Assembly (NCBI RefSeq): GCF_000389635.1
Contig: NC_021182.1
Location: 310,001 to 374,000, forward strand
Reading direction: 5' to 3'
Origin: Clostridium pasteurianum BC1
Lineage (GTDB): Bacteria > Bacillota > Clostridia > Clostridiales > Clostridiaceae
DNA: 64,000 nucleotides
A model generated the notes under the pieces. That model saw only the letters and a program-made list of their open reading frames with translations. It ran no database searches and had not been told where the DNA came from. This document shows, one piece after another, positions 34,487 through 43,896 of this stretch (positions are counted from its first letter, which is position 1; each line of letters opens with the position of its first letter). Both the position numbers and the translations under genes were made by a program.

Positions 34487-35938
34487 ATGGTAATGAAATC
34501 AAAAGACTTAATACAACAGCAATTAAAGGATAACTTAGTACAGGCATTTAAGAGTGATGATGAAAATGCAATAGCACAAGCATTTTCAGGCTTTGCTGAA
34601 TCTGTTCAGCAAAATGTAATGGATGAGTTTAATGCTTATCAGCAGACAGCAGATAAAACTATTCTTGCCAAAAGAGGTGTACACCAATTAACAGCAGATG
34701 AATCAAAATTCTATCAAAGTATTATCGGTGCAATGAAATCAAATAATCCAAGACAGGCATTTACGGACTTAGATATAGCTTTTCCAGAAACTGTTATAGA
34801 TAACGTAATTGCTGATATAAAGACTGCACATCCATTACTGGATGCTATAAGTTTCACGAATACTACTATTTTGACTAAGATAATACTTAATAAGCAAGGG
34901 GCTCAACTTGCAACATGGGGGCCACTTAATTCTGCTATTGCAAAAGAACTTGAAGGAGCAATTGGTAAAATAGATCTTACTATTTGCAAACTTTCAGCAT
35001 TTATGCCTATTGCAAAGGATATGCTTGAAGCTGGCCCTTCATGGATAGATGCATATGTAAGAAGTACATTATCAGAGGCTATAGCTTTAGCACTTGAAAC
35101 TTCAATAATAACTGGAACTGGTAATAATGAGCCTATTGGTATGGATAGAAGCGTGGCTGATAATGTAACGGTAACCGGTGGAGTATATCCACAAAAAACT
35201 CCCCTTGTCATTACAGATTTAGAAGTAGTGACGTATGGATCATTACTAGGAATGTTATCACAAGCTCCAAATGGCAAAACAAGACCAGTTAATAGTGTTT
35301 TACTTGTTGTAAACCCAAAAGATTACTTTACCAAAGTTATGCCTGCTACAACCATAAGAGCATTAGATGGAACATATACGCGTGATGTATTCCCATTTCC
35401 AACAACAGTTGAACAGTCTTCAGCAGTAGAAGAAGGTAAGGCTATAATTGGTTTGGCTAGTAAATATTTTATGGGTATAGGTGCTGGTACTAATGGTGGG
35501 AAAATAGAGTATTCTGATGAATTCAGATTTCTAGATGATGAAAGAGTATATATTACTAAGTTATATGGTAATGGTAGAGCACTAGATGATAATGCATTTA
35601 TATTACTTGATATATCTAAATTAACACCAGCAACACTTAAAGTTATTATTGAAGATGCATTAAGATCATTAACAGTTACATCAGAAGCTGGTACTACATC
35701 AGGAAAAACAAAAATAACTGTTTCTCCTTCTCTTACAGATGGTAATACTTATAAATATAAGACAGGTGCAAATCTAACAATACCAGTATTCAATCAGGTA
35801 TTAACTACTGGGTGGACTACTTGGGATGGTATAGCTGAAATTACAGCTACTACAGGTAATAGAATTGTAATTGCTGAAGTTGATGCAAGTAATCAAGCTA
35901 AGGCAATAGGTGAAGCAACTGTAACTTCGATGGCTTAA
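34487..35938 (+). CDS. HK97-fold major capsid protein with C-terminal Ig-like extension
   Basis: 483 residues. The first 90 or so are the helical delta/scaffold part removed by the protease; the HK97 fold follows (FPETVIDNVIADIKTAHPLL, WGPLNSAIAKELEGAIGKID, SALALETSIITGTG-type segment, SKYFMGIGAGTNGGKIEYSD). After LLDISKLTPATLK, about 90 extra residues (TVTSEAGTTSGKTKITVSPS, ITATTGNRIVIAEVD) look like a small beta-sandwich exposed on the capsid. GGAGGG at 34473-34478 sets ATG 34487. Confidence 0.92.
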   Translation: MVMKSKDLIQQQLKDNLVQAFKSDDENAIAQAFSGFAESVQQNVMDEFNAYQQTADKTILAKRGVHQLTADESKFYQSIIGAMKSNNPRQAFTDLDIAFPETVIDNVIADIKTAHPLLDAISFTNTTILTKIILNKQGAQLATWGPLNSAIAKELEGAIGKIDLTICKLSAFMPIAKDMLEAGPSWIDAYVRSTLSEAIALALETSIITGTGNNEPIGMDRSVADNVTVTGGVYPQKTPLVITDLEVVTYGSLLGMLSQAPNGKTRPVNSVLLVVNPKDYFTKVMPATTIRALDGTYTRDVFPFPTTVEQSSAVEEGKAIIGLASKYFMGIGAGTNGGKIEYSDEFRFLDDERVYITKLYGNGRALDDNAFILLDISKLTPATLKVIIEDALRSLTVTSEAGTTSGKTKITVSPSLTDGNTYKYKTGANLTIPVFNQVLTTGWTTWDGIAEITATTGNRIVIAEVDASNQAKAIGEATVTSMA

Positions 35939-35950
35939 TGAGGTGATATA

Positions 35951-36265
35951 ATGGCAACTACAGCAGATCAAGTATTATCTGATATAAAAAGCTATCTTCA
36001 TATAACCTGGCAGGATGAAAATACAGATAAAAATTTGACTGGTTTTATAAATAGAGGTATGGCGCGTTTACAGAAAACTGCAGGCGCGTCTCTTGATTTT
36101 ACTGTAGAAGATTTACCAAGGGAATTATTATTCGATTATGTCAGGTATGCTAACAGTCAGGCACTTGAAATGTTTGAAAAGAATTTTGAATCTGAACTTG
36201 TAAGTTTGCACATAGAATATCAAGCAAATAGTGTAGATAATTCAGGAGGTGAAACTACTCCATGA
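35951..36265 (+). CDS. Head-tail connector (gp6-like)
   Basis: 104 residues with the DNA-packaging/gp6 pattern VLSDIKSYLHITWQDENTDK, NLTGFINRGMARLQKTAG, LLFDYVRYANSQALEMFEKN. It forms the ring below the portal. GAGGTGATATA upstream. It overlaps the next gene by four bases. Confidence 0.83.
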   Translation: MATTADQVLSDIKSYLHITWQDENTDKNLTGFINRGMARLQKTAGASLDFTVEDLPRELLFDYVRYANSQALEMFEKNFESELVSLHIEYQANSVDNSGGETTP

Positions 36266-36606
36266 AAATTAAAACAGATAATATTGAATTTATCAGTTTT
36301 TCTGATGGTATATGTGATATTTATACAGAAGATGAAGAAGGAAATAAATCACCTAAATACAATGGTTTAGGATTTTCAAACAGAGTATTAGGATTTAATA
36401 GACATTACGCTGCAAGGGCAAATAATGTACAAACAAATGCGGTTATTCGTATTCCTCAAGTACCAGGAATAGATACTCACGATACATTAGAAATTAAAAA
36501 TCAAGGTAAATATGATATTGAGTTAATTCAAAATAAATTTGATACAAATCCACCTTGTAAAGAGCTTACATTAAGACAGCTTGAAATGTTTGAGGTGATA
36601 CTATGA
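36262..36606 (+). CDS. Head closure (stopper) protein candidate
   Basis: 114 residues, beta-rich (NRHYAARANNVQTNAVIRIP, HDTLEIKNQGKYDIELIQNK). Size, fold type and position between connector and gp10-like protein match the head-closure proteins that plug the packaged head. Coupled at both ends by four-base overlaps. Confidence 0.72.
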   Translation: MKIKTDNIEFISFSDGICDIYTEDEEGNKSPKYNGLGFSNRVLGFNRHYAARANNVQTNAVIRIPQVPGIDTHDTLEIKNQGKYDIELIQNKFDTNPPCKELTLRQLEMFEVIL

Positions 36607-36998
36607 GTACAGTAAACATAGATCAAATGGCAGATGAAATCCTTAAGGGTTTAGAAGATTACACTAGAGAGATTACAGGTGAAGTTAAAAAAGTAGTTGA
36701 TATAGTAGCTAAGGAAACCAATGAAGAGATAAAAAAGCATATAGCATTTAACCAGCATAGTGGTAAATATGTAAAAGCATTTAGAATTAAAAATGCATAT
36801 GAAGATGGATATAAAAAAGTTAATGTATGGTATGTAGCTGGTGGACAGCATAGGTTAACACATCTTTTGGAGAATGGTCATGCTTTATGGCAAGGAGGAA
36901 GGACTAGGGCATTTCCGCATATAAAATATGGAGAAGAACTTGCAAAAAAACGTATGGAGGAACTTGCAAAGGAGGCTATAGAAAATGCTGGACGTTAA
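36603..36998 (+). CDS. HK97 gp10-like neck protein
   Basis: 131 residues. Long N-terminal helix (ILKGLEDYTREITGEVKKVV), then GKYVKAFRIKNAY, WYVAGGQHRLTHLLENGHAL, AFPHIKYGEELAKKRMEEL, as in gp10-family tail-completion proteins. GAGGTG upstream. Confidence 0.8.
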   Translation: MSTVNIDQMADEILKGLEDYTREITGEVKKVVDIVAKETNEEIKKHIAFNQHSGKYVKAFRIKNAYEDGYKKVNVWYVAGGQHRLTHLLENGHALWQGGRTRAFPHIKYGEELAKKRMEELAKEAIENAGR

Positions 36999-37299
36999 AA
37001 CATGGCTTCAATCTACTGGTTTGCCAGTAGCTGAAACAGCTTTTATCAAACCTCCTTCTCTACCATATATAGTTTTTCTTACAAATGACAATATTGCAGG
37101 TGGTGACAATAAAAATTGTATATCTGATAGATCCATAGGGATAGAACTTTATTCAAGCAGAATAGATAGGGATTCGGAATCCAAAATAGAAAATTTATTA
37201 AATGAAAAAGCAATAGAATATAAAAAAAATCGTACATGGATACCAGAAGATACCTTCTTTGAGACTATGTACGATTTTAATTTAATTGAAAAATTTTAG
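36985..37299 (+). CDS. Tail terminator-like protein
   Basis: 104 residues (VKTWLQSTGLPVAETAFIKP, IGIELYSSRIDRDSESKIEN). Position between gp10-like and major tail proteins, and the short alpha/beta design, fit minor/terminator tail proteins. Overlaps the preceding gene. Confidence 0.7.
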   Translation: MLDVKTWLQSTGLPVAETAFIKPPSLPYIVFLTNDNIAGGDNKNCISDRSIGIELYSSRIDRDSESKIENLLNEKAIEYKKNRTWIPEDTFFETMYDFNLIEKF

Positions 37300-37311
37300 G
37301 AGGTTATTTAG

Positions 37312-37857
37312 ATGTCAACAGCAGGAGATAAAATTGTTTTAGGCAGTGGAAAACTTTATATAAGTGAATATACAGATGGAACAATTCCAGATAATGCAAC
37401 ACTTGAAGTAGATGCTAATTTACTAGGATTAATTCAAAAAGGGGCCACAGTGCAATATAAGCCTAAATTTTATGAAGCTACAGATGATTTAGGTCTTGCA
37501 AGTAAAACTATGTTAACAGATGAAGATGTAACTTTAAAAAGTGGAGTTATGACATGGTGTGGTAAAACATTAGCTAAACTTTGTGCTACTGCTAGAGTTA
37601 CAGAAGCATCAGGAAAAAGGACTATAAAAATAGGAGGTATTGGAAAACAGGATGGTAAAAAATATGTTATTAGATTCGTACATGAGGATGCTACAGATGG
37701 AGATATAAGAGTTACAATTGTTGGTAATAATCAAGCTGGATTTTCTCTTGCTTTTGCAAAAGATAAAGAAACTGTTGTGGATGCAGAATTTACAGCTGCA
37801 CCTATGGATAATGAGGGAACTAAGATTATTTATGAGGAAGATATTCCAGTAGCATAA
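37312..37857 (+). CDS. Major tail protein
   Basis: 181 residues, beta-rich (GDKIVLGSGKLYISEYTDGT, GLIQKGATVQYKPKFYEATD), with the usual GTKIIYEEDIPVA-type end. Directly upstream of the tail chaperone pair, the standard siphovirus order. GGAGG precedes the start. It forms the tail tube. Confidence 0.85.
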   Translation: MSTAGDKIVLGSGKLYISEYTDGTIPDNATLEVDANLLGLIQKGATVQYKPKFYEATDDLGLASKTMLTDEDVTLKSGVMTWCGKTLAKLCATARVTEASGKRTIKIGGIGKQDGKKYVIRFVHEDATDGDIRVTIVGNNQAGFSLAFAKDKETVVDAEFTAAPMDNEGTKIIYEEDIPVA

Positions 37858-37880
37858 TTTTATAATAATGGAGGATAAAA

Positions 37881-38180
37881 ATGTTTGATGTTAGCAGTGT
37901 AACTAAAAGATATTTTGATATAAAAATGAAAGACTTGGTGCTTCAACTTGAAGCACCAAGTCTTTCAACTATGAAAAAAATATTATATCTTACAAGGGAA
38001 ATAAATGAATCTGCCATGGAGGACTTAGAAGAAGCTGTAGGGATAATTTTAAATAAAAATACAGCTAAATATGAAATATCAAAAGAAATGATTAATGATG
38101 AACTTGATTTTGACCAGTTAAAAGCAATTGTTCTTAGATTTCTTCAATGGGTATTAACTAACAAGCAATCCCCAAACTAA
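37881..38180 (+). CDS. Tail assembly chaperone G (99 aa)
   Basis: 99 residues (YFDIKMKDLVLQLEAPSLST, LTREINESAMEDLEEAVGII), as in phage tail chaperones. GGAGG upstream. The last codons form a -1 slippery heptamer, so part of the product continues as a longer G-T form. It coats the tape measure protein during tail assembly. Confidence 0.85.
   Translation: MFDVSSVTKRYFDIKMKDLVLQLEAPSLSTMKKILYLTREINESAMEDLEEAVGIILNKNTAKYEISKEMINDELDFDQLKAIVLRFLQWVLTNKQSPN
38171..38177 (+). promoter_or_regulatory. -1 ribosomal frameshift site CCCAAAC
   Basis: Read as TCC-CCA-AAC-TAA, the heptamer C-CCA-AAC fits X-XXY-YYZ and sits directly before the G stop codon. A -1 slip reads CCC-AAA-CTA and opens the next frame. 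Confidence 0.82.
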
Positions 38181-38452
38181 AAGTCCCTTATTATCCAGAA
38201 GATGATGGAGATAATGAGGGGCATTATAAAGTAAATACTGTAGAAGAAAAAATAGTTTCTGAATATACAGGATATGATTTTGACAGGCTGGGTCAACTAA
38301 ATATATTTGAATTCTGGCTGTTACTTCGTGATGCAATAATTTATAACAATAGTCAGACAAAAGCTGGCAGAGAATATTTGGAAAATTGCTGGAGCATAGA
38401 TAAGACTGAGCCTGATAGAGAAAGTATAAGAAGAAAAATGTCAGGAAAGTAA
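38171..38452 (+). CDS. Tail assembly chaperone T extension, made by -1 frameshift
   Basis: 93 codons open in the -1 frame from the slippery site (PKLKVPYYPEDDGDNEGHYK, then IFEFWLLLRDAIIYNNSQTK, ending RRKMSGK) with no start codon and a stop close upstream in that frame, so it can only be made as a 190-residue G-T fusion. The WLLLRDAIIY segment is typical of the T part in siphoviruses. It lies directly before the tape measure gene. Confidence 0.85.
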   Translation, partial: PKLKVPYYPEDDGDNEGHYKVNTVEEKIVSEYTGYDFDRLGQLNIFEFWLLLRDAIIYNNSQTKAGREYLENCWSIDKTEPDRESIRRKMSGK

Positions 38453-38483
38453 GAGATATCTATTCTTAAAGAAAGGAGGACAT

Positions 38484-41400
38484 ATGGCAAATAATATTAA
38501 AGGCATAACTGTTGAAATAGGTGGAGATACCACTCCCTTAGAAAAGGCATTAGAAGGTGTAAATAAAACCAGCAGAGATCTTCAAAGTGAATTAAAACAG
38601 GTAAATACTCAATTAAAATTTGATCCTTCCAATACTGTTTTGCTAGATCAGAAGCAAAAATTACTTGCAGAATCTATTACTAATACTAAAACCAAACTTG
38701 AAACACTACAAAAAGCTGAGGAGCAGGCAGAAAAGCAGCTTAAAAATGGTGATATAGGTGAAGAGCAGTTTAGAGCATTACAGAGAGAAGTTATAAAAAC
38801 AACAAGTCAATTAAATGGGTTAGAAACTCAGTTAAAGAATACTAAAAAGGCTGCAGAAGATGATGAAGGTATATGGGATAAATTATCTTCAGGCATAAAG
38901 AAATCTGTATTAGATATTGGTGACAGTATAAAAAACGGCATAGGACTTTCAATTGGCCATGATATATGGGATAAGTTTAAGGAAGGCTCTGTAAGTGTAT
39001 TAACCTTCGGCTCTGATGCACAAAAGGCTATGAATCAGCTTCAAGCAAGTACTGGAATGTCTACTATAAGTTTAAATGATATGAAAAAGACCATGACAGA
39101 CATATATAATGATAACTTTGGAGAAGACTTTGCAGATATAGGAAATGCTTTAGGAGTAATAAAACAAAATTGGCATGGAAACTCAGATGAAATTAAAGGA
39201 CTGACAGAAAATGCAATTCTTTTAAGGGACACTTTTGGTTATGAGGTAAATGAAAGCTTTAGAAGTGCCAATGCTCTAGTTCAGAATTTTGGTATAAGTG
39301 CCAAGGATGCATATAACTTAATAGCTCAGGGAGCACAAAGCGGCTTAGATAAGAATGGAGACTTGCTGGATACAATAAATGAATATCCTGTTGAATTTAA
39401 ATCACTTGGATTAAATGCGCAAGATATGTTTAATATACTTCAAAATGGAGCTAAAGCAGGTAGTTTTAGTATAGATAAAATGGCTGATGCAATAAAAGAA
39501 TTTTCTATACGTGCAAAAGATGGCAGCTCTACTACAGAGGATGCCTTATCCAAGTTAGGTTTTAATGTACAACAAACAGAAGAAAAGTTTTCAAAGGGTG
39601 GAGATACAGCAAAACAGGCATTTCAGCAAGTTAATGAAAAGTTATTGGCTCTTAAAGATCCATTGCTACAAAATCAGCTGGGAGTAGAGCTGTGGGGTAC
39701 ACAATGGGAAGACTTGCAGAAAACAGGCATAGCAGCATTAACAAATTTAAATGGATCTATTAATACCAGTAAGGATGCCTTAGGAGAGATGAATAAGGTC
39801 AAATATAATGATCTTGGCAGTGCTTTTGAAGGTATAAAGAGAAACTTAGAAACTGGTATATTATTGCCAATTTCAGAAAAAGTACTTCCTGAACTTTCAG
39901 ATTTCTCAAACTGGTTTACATCAAATATGCCTGAGATCAAAGCAGAAGTAGGCAATGCAATGGATAAAGTTTTGCCTATAATTGAGGACCTGGGAAAAGG
40001 ATTAGAATTTTGTACAGAAAATGCAAGTACACTTATTCCTGCAGTTATAGGATTAACTGGTGCCCTTGGAACACTTAGTGTTTTAAAAAACGTTGTATCT
40101 ACCATTGGAACTATTAAAGAAGTTGCTGGTGGATTAGGATTAATAAGTGCTGCAGCAGAGGGAGCAGGAGTAGCAAGTGGCGGTTTAGCAGCTGGTTTAG
40201 GTGGATTAGCTATTGCGGCAGCACCCTGGCTTCTTGCAGGAGCAGGTGTGGTAGCTCTTGGAGTTGGAATACACCATGTCATGACTGAGCAAGCAACTCC
40301 AGCGGTAGACTTATTTGCAGATTCAGTAAATACGACAACTAAAACAATTAAAGATAGTAATGGTCAGTTACAGCAGAGTTTTGATACAACTACAACTAAG
40401 ATAAGTAATAGTACAAAACAGGGAGTTGGAGCATATATAAAAATGAGTGATGATGTACAAGGAACATTAACTAAATTATATGTAAATAACACAACTATAA
40501 CAGATAAAACTGTATCCGATATGAAAACAAAATATGACAGTATGGGAAGTCAAATAAAAGCAGGAATGGATAAACATTTTAATGAGGAATATTCGTCTAT
40601 GCAGCAGTTTTTGCAAAAGAGTAATGCTCTTTCAGATTCAGAAAAAGCAACAGCATTAGCAAAATTACAAACTGATAATAACAATAAAAAAGCAAAGATA
40701 GATCAATATGAGCAGCAGATTCAACAGATTCTTCAAAATGCTGCAAATCAACATAGGTCGCTAACACTTCAAGAACAGCAACAAATTAATTCTATTCAAG
40801 ATACTATGAAAACTAAAGCTGTTAATTCTCTTTCAGATAATGAAGTACAAGCTAAAGTTATTTTACAAAGAATTAAGGATTATGGAACTAACATAACAGC
40901 CCAGCAAGCTTCTAGTATAATTCAAAATGCTAATAAACAACGTGATGGAGCAGTTAGTGCAGCGAATTCTCAGTATGATAAAACTGTAGCGGAAATAATC
41001 AGAATGAGAGATGAATCACATTCTATTACAGCGGATCAAGCAGAAAAATTGATTGCTGATGCAAAAAAACAAAAAGAAGAAAGCATTAAACATGCTGAAG
41101 AACTAAGAAGTGAAGCAGTAAAGAAAGTTACTAGTATGAATAGTGATATAGGGAAAAGTGTAGATACAACAACAGGTAATATGCTCACCAATTGGCAAAA
41201 GTTTGCTAATTGGTGGGGAAGTTGGTGGCCATCATCTAAAACATTAACTGTAAATTCAAAAGCTAGTGATGGTAAAGACTTTTCTTCCAATGCATCTCCT
41301 CCACAATATAGTGGAGGTTGGATAGGTCAAAATGCTAGTGGTACTGGTAATTGGACTGGTGGATTTACAACTATACATGAATTAGGATATGAAATATATG

Positions 41401-41639
41401 ATCTTCCAAAGGGTACTAGAATATATAATCATGATGCCAGTGAGGATTTGGTTAAAAATACAGCTGCAGAAGTAGCTAAAAGTATATTGGATAGATATTC
41501 AAGCGATAATGTGTCTTCTACTGGTGATATATACTTGACATCAAATAATTATTTAGATAGCAAATTAATCATCTCAAAAACAGATAAGATACAGGCAAGT
41601 AAATATACAAAGGCTAGTAGAAATAAGGGGTTAAAATGA
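38484..41639 (+). CDS. Tape measure protein
   Basis: 1051 residues. Coiled coils at the start (TSRDLQSELKQVNTQLKFDP; EKQLKNGDIGEEQFRALQRE), a TP901-type core (MTDIYNDNFGEDFADIGNAL, AQGAQSGLDKNGDLLDTINE), hydrophobic glycine-alanine segments at about 540-600 (GVASGGLAAGLGGLAIAAAP) that can enter a membrane, then long helices and a C-terminal domain (GGWIGQNASGTGNWTGGFTT). It sets tail length. GAAAGGAGG upstream; stop overlaps the next start. Confidence 0.93.
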   Translation: MANNIKGITVEIGGDTTPLEKALEGVNKTSRDLQSELKQVNTQLKFDPSNTVLLDQKQKLLAESITNTKTKLETLQKAEEQAEKQLKNGDIGEEQFRALQREVIKTTSQLNGLETQLKNTKKAAEDDEGIWDKLSSGIKKSVLDIGDSIKNGIGLSIGHDIWDKFKEGSVSVLTFGSDAQKAMNQLQASTGMSTISLNDMKKTMTDIYNDNFGEDFADIGNALGVIKQNWHGNSDEIKGLTENAILLRDTFGYEVNESFRSANALVQNFGISAKDAYNLIAQGAQSGLDKNGDLLDTINEYPVEFKSLGLNAQDMFNILQNGAKAGSFSIDKMADAIKEFSIRAKDGSSTTEDALSKLGFNVQQTEEKFSKGGDTAKQAFQQVNEKLLALKDPLLQNQLGVELWGTQWEDLQKTGIAALTNLNGSINTSKDALGEMNKVKYNDLGSAFEGIKRNLETGILLPISEKVLPELSDFSNWFTSNMPEIKAEVGNAMDKVLPIIEDLGKGLEFCTENASTLIPAVIGLTGALGTLSVLKNVVSTIGTIKEVAGGLGLISAAAEGAGVASGGLAAGLGGLAIAAAPWLLAGAGVVALGVGIHHVMTEQATPAVDLFADSVNTTTKTIKDSNGQLQQSFDTTTTKISNSTKQGVGAYIKMSDDVQGTLTKLYVNNTTITDKTVSDMKTKYDSMGSQIKAGMDKHFNEEYSSMQQFLQKSNALSDSEKATALAKLQTDNNNKKAKIDQYEQQIQQILQNAANQHRSLTLQEQQQINSIQDTMKTKAVNSLSDNEVQAKVILQRIKDYGTNITAQQASSIIQNANKQRDGAVSAANSQYDKTVAEIIRMRDESHSITADQAEKLIADAKKQKEESIKHAEELRSEAVKKVTSMNSDIGKSVDTTTGNMLTNWQKFANWWGSWWPSSKTLTVNSKASDGKDFSSNASPPQYSGGWIGQNASGTGNWTGGFTTIHELGYEIYDLPKGTRIYNHDASEDLVKNTAAEVAKSILDRYSSDNVSSTGDIYLTSNNYLDSKLIISKTDKIQASKYTKASRNKGLK

Positions 41640-42337
41640 GTAATAAAATAATATTTAATAGTAAATCTAATGAGGATTTTAGTTCAATGTTATCTAAATT
41701 TATCCCTAATCCACCGCCTCCAAGGATAATAAAAAAATCTGTACCAGGAAGAAGTAGTTCTTATGATTTTTCAAAAGTTGCTAGTGGTGAGCCTGTATTT
41801 GATGATAGACAGTTAGAATGCTCTTTATTAATAGAAGGAAATAGCAGAGCAGACCTTAACCAAAAGTATTCTAAAATATTATCCTGGTTAATGTCAGGAG
41901 GATCAGAATTGTTGTATAGTGATGATCCTGGATATCAATATATAGCACAAATTGAAGACAAACCACAACTTGAATATATAAATATTTGCAATGCATTGCT
42001 CACATTTAGTTTCACAGCTAAACCTTATAAAGAAGGTGTAGATCTTGCAGGAGAGCTTTTGTGGAACAATATAGATTTTAATAGAGATTATATACAAACT
42101 ACAAAATTTGATGTGTCTGGCAGTAAGACAGTAACAATATACAATCCTGGTGATCATATGGTAAGTCCTAAGGTTGTAACAAACAGCAGTATGAGTTGTT
42201 CTTTGAATGACTATACTGCTGTTTTTGACGAAGGAAAAGACACAGATTGGGGATTTAAATTGAAGGTAGGAGCAAATGTAATAACTATAGTTGGAACAGG
42301 AAATATAGATTTTCAGTTTAGAAAAGAGGTGTTGTAA
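41636..42337 (+). CDS. Distal tail protein (Dit-like)
   Basis: 233 residues with the siphovirus distal-tail pattern: PPPRIIKKSVPGRSSSYDFS, FDDRQLECSLLIEGNSRADL, ILSWLMSGGSELLYSDDPGY, TFSFTAKPYKEG, and a C-terminal beta domain ending NIDFQFRKEVL. It forms the hub at the tail tip. ATGA overlap with the tape measure gene. Confidence 0.85.
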   Translation: MSNKIIFNSKSNEDFSSMLSKFIPNPPPPRIIKKSVPGRSSSYDFSKVASGEPVFDDRQLECSLLIEGNSRADLNQKYSKILSWLMSGGSELLYSDDPGYQYIAQIEDKPQLEYINICNALLTFSFTAKPYKEGVDLAGELLWNNIDFNRDYIQTTKFDVSGSKTVTIYNPGDHMVSPKVVTNSSMSCSLNDYTAVFDEGKDTDWGFKLKVGANVITIVGTGNIDFQFRKEVL

Positions 42338-42339
42338 AT

Positions 42340-42414
42340 ATGAATTTTACTAATAGAATTAATTCGGACTTGGCAGATATTACGAAAGAAACATATAGAA
42401 AAGAGGTGACATAA
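42340..42414 (+). CDS. Possible 24-residue peptide
   Basis: A short frame with AAAGAGGTG upstream, whose TAA overlaps the next ATG by one base. The sequence GAAAAGAGGTG occurs on both sides, so it may be a small duplication carrying a ribosome site rather than a gene. Confidence 0.3.
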   Translation: MNFTNRINSDLADITKETYRKEVT

Positions 42415-43895
42415 TGAGTGAATGGGGTGATGCAATAAGAGTTATGAATGCAAGTGAAGTAAGGGATGCTATAGCTGTTTTTGCTGATGCATGTGCAAAT
42501 TTAATTATAAATGCTGGAGAGAGCAATGCTGAAATAGTAGTTGGAAGAAGAAGCAATGTAACAGGACAAAATTTTAATACAATAGGTCAAAGAATAGATG
42601 GTATTGATTCACAATTTATCATTATAGCAGCTCAATTACTTTCAAAACTATCAAAATCAGATATACAAAACTTAATAGGTTTTGCAGATATAAATAAAAA
42701 TTTAAGTAAGATAGACCAAACAATGCTAACAGATGCTTTATTACAACAAATTGCAGGTACTACCCCAGTAAATGCTACTCCTGCTCCTGGAAGCTTAACT
42801 ACTGATAGATATGCAGATGGTTCAGTTATAGCTAAGAAAACTAATTTTATAGATATAAGAACAGAAAATTTATTTAATAAAGATACTGTAACTGTTGATA
42901 AAATAATCGATAGTTCAGGAACAATTGTAAACGGAGCAGGCAATGTTTTATCAGATTTTACTCCAGTAGAATCAAGTACAACTTATACAAGTAAATATAT
43001 AGGAAATAGAAATTATTATGATGCAAGTCAGGTTAAAATATCTACTGAATTATACAGTGTCGGAAAAACACTAACAACTCCAGCAAATACAAAATTTATA
43101 CGTTACAGCTTTTTAAATAACTATGGTGGTGACCCAAATAGATCCTTATCTGAAATGTTTGTTAAAGGAAGTACTTTACCATCTGAATATATTTATTATA
43201 GCAATCCAATAATAGATTTTAAAAATGGGTATACTGAAAAAATGAAAAATATGCCAAACGGTTATGCAGGATTAGATTCTAATGGTGTTATACCTACGAA
43301 TTTGTTAGATAAGTGTTCAATTTCAGTTGATTATATAGCTGATGATACTAACGCAAATTTTGATTATGTTGGAACTTGGCAAGCGGATACTGGTAAAACT
43401 GGTTGGTATGGTGAAACCAGACATGGTTCATCTAAAACCAATGATTCAGTTACTTTTACATTTACTGGAACAGGCATAAAATTATATGATGCAACATCTA
43501 ACAACAGAGGGAAAATTGAGATTTTTATAGATAATATTAGTCAAGGTATTATAGACAGGTATTCATCTACAGAAATGTTGCAACAATTGGCTTTTGAAAT
43601 AGATAGTCTAACTTATGGTACACATACTTTAAAAGCTGTGATACAATACGAGGTTAATCCTAATCATACTAATTTATTGCCTGACCAATCCAATTTAGCA
43701 ACAATACCAAAGTGGTTCTTTGTGGATTATGTTCATGTGTACAATATACAGGAAAAAACTTTTACGGAGGTAAGTCAAACAGTTATAGAATCAAATAATG
43801 GTATTAATTTAAAATTTTGGTTTGGAAATCAAGCTGAATATGATGCCATCCCTGTAAAAGACAGTAACACAGCATACCTCATTGAGGGGGTATAG
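42414..43895 (+). CDS. Tail fibre/baseplate protein with carbohydrate-binding-like domain
   Basis: 493 residues. A helical N-terminal attachment part (NASEVRDAIAVFADACANLI, SNAEIVVGRRSNVTGQNFNT) is followed by beta domains. Around residues 310-440, FTFTGTGIKLYDATSNNRG and KIEIFIDN look like a galactose-binding-type sandwich. The end LKFWFGNQAEYDAIPVKDSN, then TAYLIEG, is a short motif common at phage fibre C-termini. Likely a receptor-binding component. GAGGTGAC precedes the start. Confidence 0.75.
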   Translation: MSEWGDAIRVMNASEVRDAIAVFADACANLIINAGESNAEIVVGRRSNVTGQNFNTIGQRIDGIDSQFIIIAAQLLSKLSKSDIQNLIGFADINKNLSKIDQTMLTDALLQQIAGTTPVNATPAPGSLTTDRYADGSVIAKKTNFIDIRTENLFNKDTVTVDKIIDSSGTIVNGAGNVLSDFTPVESSTTYTSKYIGNRNYYDASQVKISTELYSVGKTLTTPANTKFIRYSFLNNYGGDPNRSLSEMFVKGSTLPSEYIYYSNPIIDFKNGYTEKMKNMPNGYAGLDSNGVIPTNLLDKCSISVDYIADDTNANFDYVGTWQADTGKTGWYGETRHGSSKTNDSVTFTFTGTGIKLYDATSNNRGKIEIFIDNISQGIIDRYSSTEMLQQLAFEIDSLTYGTHTLKAVIQYEVNPNHTNLLPDQSNLATIPKWFFVDYVHVYNIQEKTFTEVSQTVIESNNGINLKFWFGNQAEYDAIPVKDSNTAYLIEGV

Positions 43896-43896
43896 C

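Noticed and set aside
39674-40282. 202-codon open frame on the minus strand inside the tape measure gene
   Set aside because: Low-complexity proline/alanine shadow of the tape measure codons, no ribosome site, fully inside a real gene.
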